From contig JAZQLC010000054.1 in NCBI GenBank assembly GCA_045542485.1, forward strand, positions 1 to 26,202: DNA of 26,202 bases, read 5' to 3'. The stretch comes from SIG575 sp045542485. GTDB taxonomy: Bacteria > Bacillota > Clostridia > Oscillospirales > Acutalibacteraceae. How positions within the stretch are numbered: the first letter of the stretch is position 1; every line of letters begins with the position of its first letter. A program made the translations under genes and the position numbers. Of the stretch, positions 25,323 through 26,202 are shown one piece after another. A model generated the notes under the pieces. The model saw only the letters and a list, made by a program, of their open reading frames with translations, did no database searches and was not told the DNA's origin.

Positions 25323-26202
25323 TCAGCTAACAATACTTGTATTTACAAAGTCGCCGTCCTGAATACCATAGCTACTGCCCGTATCAGTGACAATATACAT
25401 CGTTACTTTACTATCAGTTGACGGTGATAACTGTTTATATCCCTGCGACAGATATTTCTCTATATTTTCGTGGGTGACGCTTCTTACAACTGCAAGAACT
25501 TTTGTATCACTGATTTTTTCAGGATTATATGTGATAATATACCACACATCATCCACCGTGTTTCTAGAAACGGTGAACCGCGGTGAAAGAGAACTGTCAA
25601 TTGTAAGATAATCGTTTGCCGTGAAATACAGCCTGTGGTTTTTAACTTCTTCAAGCATTATACCGTTGCCGTAAGGTACAAGCTTACACCACTTTGTCAG
25701 AGTCAACGCCGAAGTATACATTTTTTCATTCACTGACGATCCGACAATCGGTTCCTGCACAGGAATCTCAACAAAAGTATCCGCGTTGACATCACTGCTC
25801 AGTACAGGAATTGACCTGAGTGTAGAGAAAGCAGATTTAGTTCCTTCGTCGACATGAAGAAGATTCAGCGAAGATTTACGGCAATCCCAATAAACAACAT
25901 CCGTGCCGTACATACCATCTGCATTCACATAGTCATAAACTGCAATCATCGGTATGTTTTCATTATTTGTTTCCTGACAGTAAGAATTAATGAAACCTAC
26001 AATTTCCCTTGACAGAGAAATCATTCCGATGTTAAGCACATCGTATTTTTCAATTTTAATAACCTTTGCAGTAGGAACCTTTGTCTTATCAGAAAAATCA
26101 CCATTAATAAGGAAGAGCTCATGGTATCCGTCTTTGTCAACATCAACATATCCCATTGATTCATATGCCTCATCACAAACAAGTCTGAGGTCTGCTCTTC
26201 TG
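25323..26202 (-). CDS. Partial protein with FG-GAP-like Asp-rich repeats, upstream of the two-component system
   Basis: The 5' end lies outside the window: the frame stays open to base 26202, so 292 residues of the C-terminal part are visible. I do not recognise a named family. Three spaced stretches resemble calcium-binding FG-GAP/VCBS blades: 'GYVDVDKDGYHELFLING' near the left end of the visible part, 'VYDYVNADGMYGTDVVYWD' in the middle and 'SSDVNADTFVEIP' later. This suggests a beta-propeller-like extracytoplasmic or lipoprotein domain, which is inference. The signal peptide, if any, is not visible. It ends 16 bases before the response regulator, so the three genes are probably co-transcribed. 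It may supply sensory input or be an unrelated envelope protein. Confidence 0.8.
   Translation of the reverse strand, partial: RRADLRLVCDEAYESMGYVDVDKDGYHELFLINGDFSDKTKVPTAKVIKIEKYDVLNIGMISLSREIVGFINSYCQETNNENIPMIAVYDYVNADGMYGTDVVYWDCRKSSLNLLHVDEGTKSAFSTLRSIPVLSSDVNADTFVEIPVQEPIVGSSVNEKMYTSALTLTKWCKLVPYGNGIMLEEVKNHRLYFTANDYLTIDSSLSPRFTVSRNTVDDVWYIITYNPEKISDTKVLAVVRSVTHENIEKYLSQGYKQLSPSTDSKVTMYIVTDTGSSYGIQDGDFVNTSIVS

Noticed and set aside
1..26202. Mobile elements, CRISPR arrays, tRNA or rRNA genes, attachment sites
   Set aside because: Reading through both strands showed no transposase or integrase motif, no spaced direct repeats, and no cloverleaf or rRNA-like segment; coding density is near complete.

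Overview
This window looks like chromosomal DNA of a low-GC, endospore-forming Firmicute of the class Clostridia, most likely Oscillospiraceae/Ruminococcaceae-like. That placement is inferred from gene order and gene set (GerW, DacF, SpoVM, RemA, PASTA kinase, ScpAB), not from a marker search. Every supportable gene lies on the minus strand, so transcription runs from base 26202 towards base 1. I saw no rRNA, tRNA, CRISPR array, insertion sequence or phage gene.

Layout in transcription order. (1) 26202-23086: a 5'-truncated protein with FG-GAP-like repeats, then an OmpR-type response regulator and its sensor kinase. (2) 23080-15544: DUF1385 membrane protein, PrmC, an M50 protease, condensin subunits ScpA and ScpB, DUF2953 protein, GerW/YtfJ, DacF-type carboxypeptidase, RluB and a small GNAT-like protein. 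(3) 15531-2939: YicC, RemA, Gmk, RpoZ, PriA, Def, Fmt, YugP-like protease, RsmB, RlmN, PrpC, PrkC, RsgA. From YicC onward this follows the Bacillus subtilis yloC-remA-gmk-rpoZ-priA-def-fmt-rsmB-rlmN-prpC-prkC-rsgA order, lacking coaBC and gaining the YugP gene. About 23 kb runs without a convincing terminator, with stop/start overlaps or gaps of a few bases at most junctions. It couples chromosome segregation, wall remodelling, ribosome and rRNA modification, N-formylmethionine addition and removal, and Ser/Thr phosphosignalling.

(4) 2938-2486: RsgA ends at a strong hairpin terminator. A compact promoter follows, driving two very small genes that are easily missed: a 49-residue two-helix membrane peptide and a 30-residue SpoVM, the curvature-sensing spore coat anchor. 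The unit ends at its own terminator. rpe and thiN, which lie between rsgA and spoVM in B. subtilis, are absent. (5) 2485-50: a separately promoted GH38-like alpha-mannosidase homologue whose usual catalytic and zinc-binding residues look altered, closed by a terminator at the window edge.

The window is mostly conserved housekeeping DNA. I do not see a defence, secretion or biosynthetic system. The observations most worth following are the two hidden small genes, the divergent GH38 active site, the GNAT-like protein with a CxCC tail, the PrkC C-terminal extension, and repeated non-ATG starts where the Shine-Dalgarno sequence argues for a start a few codons inside the longest frame.
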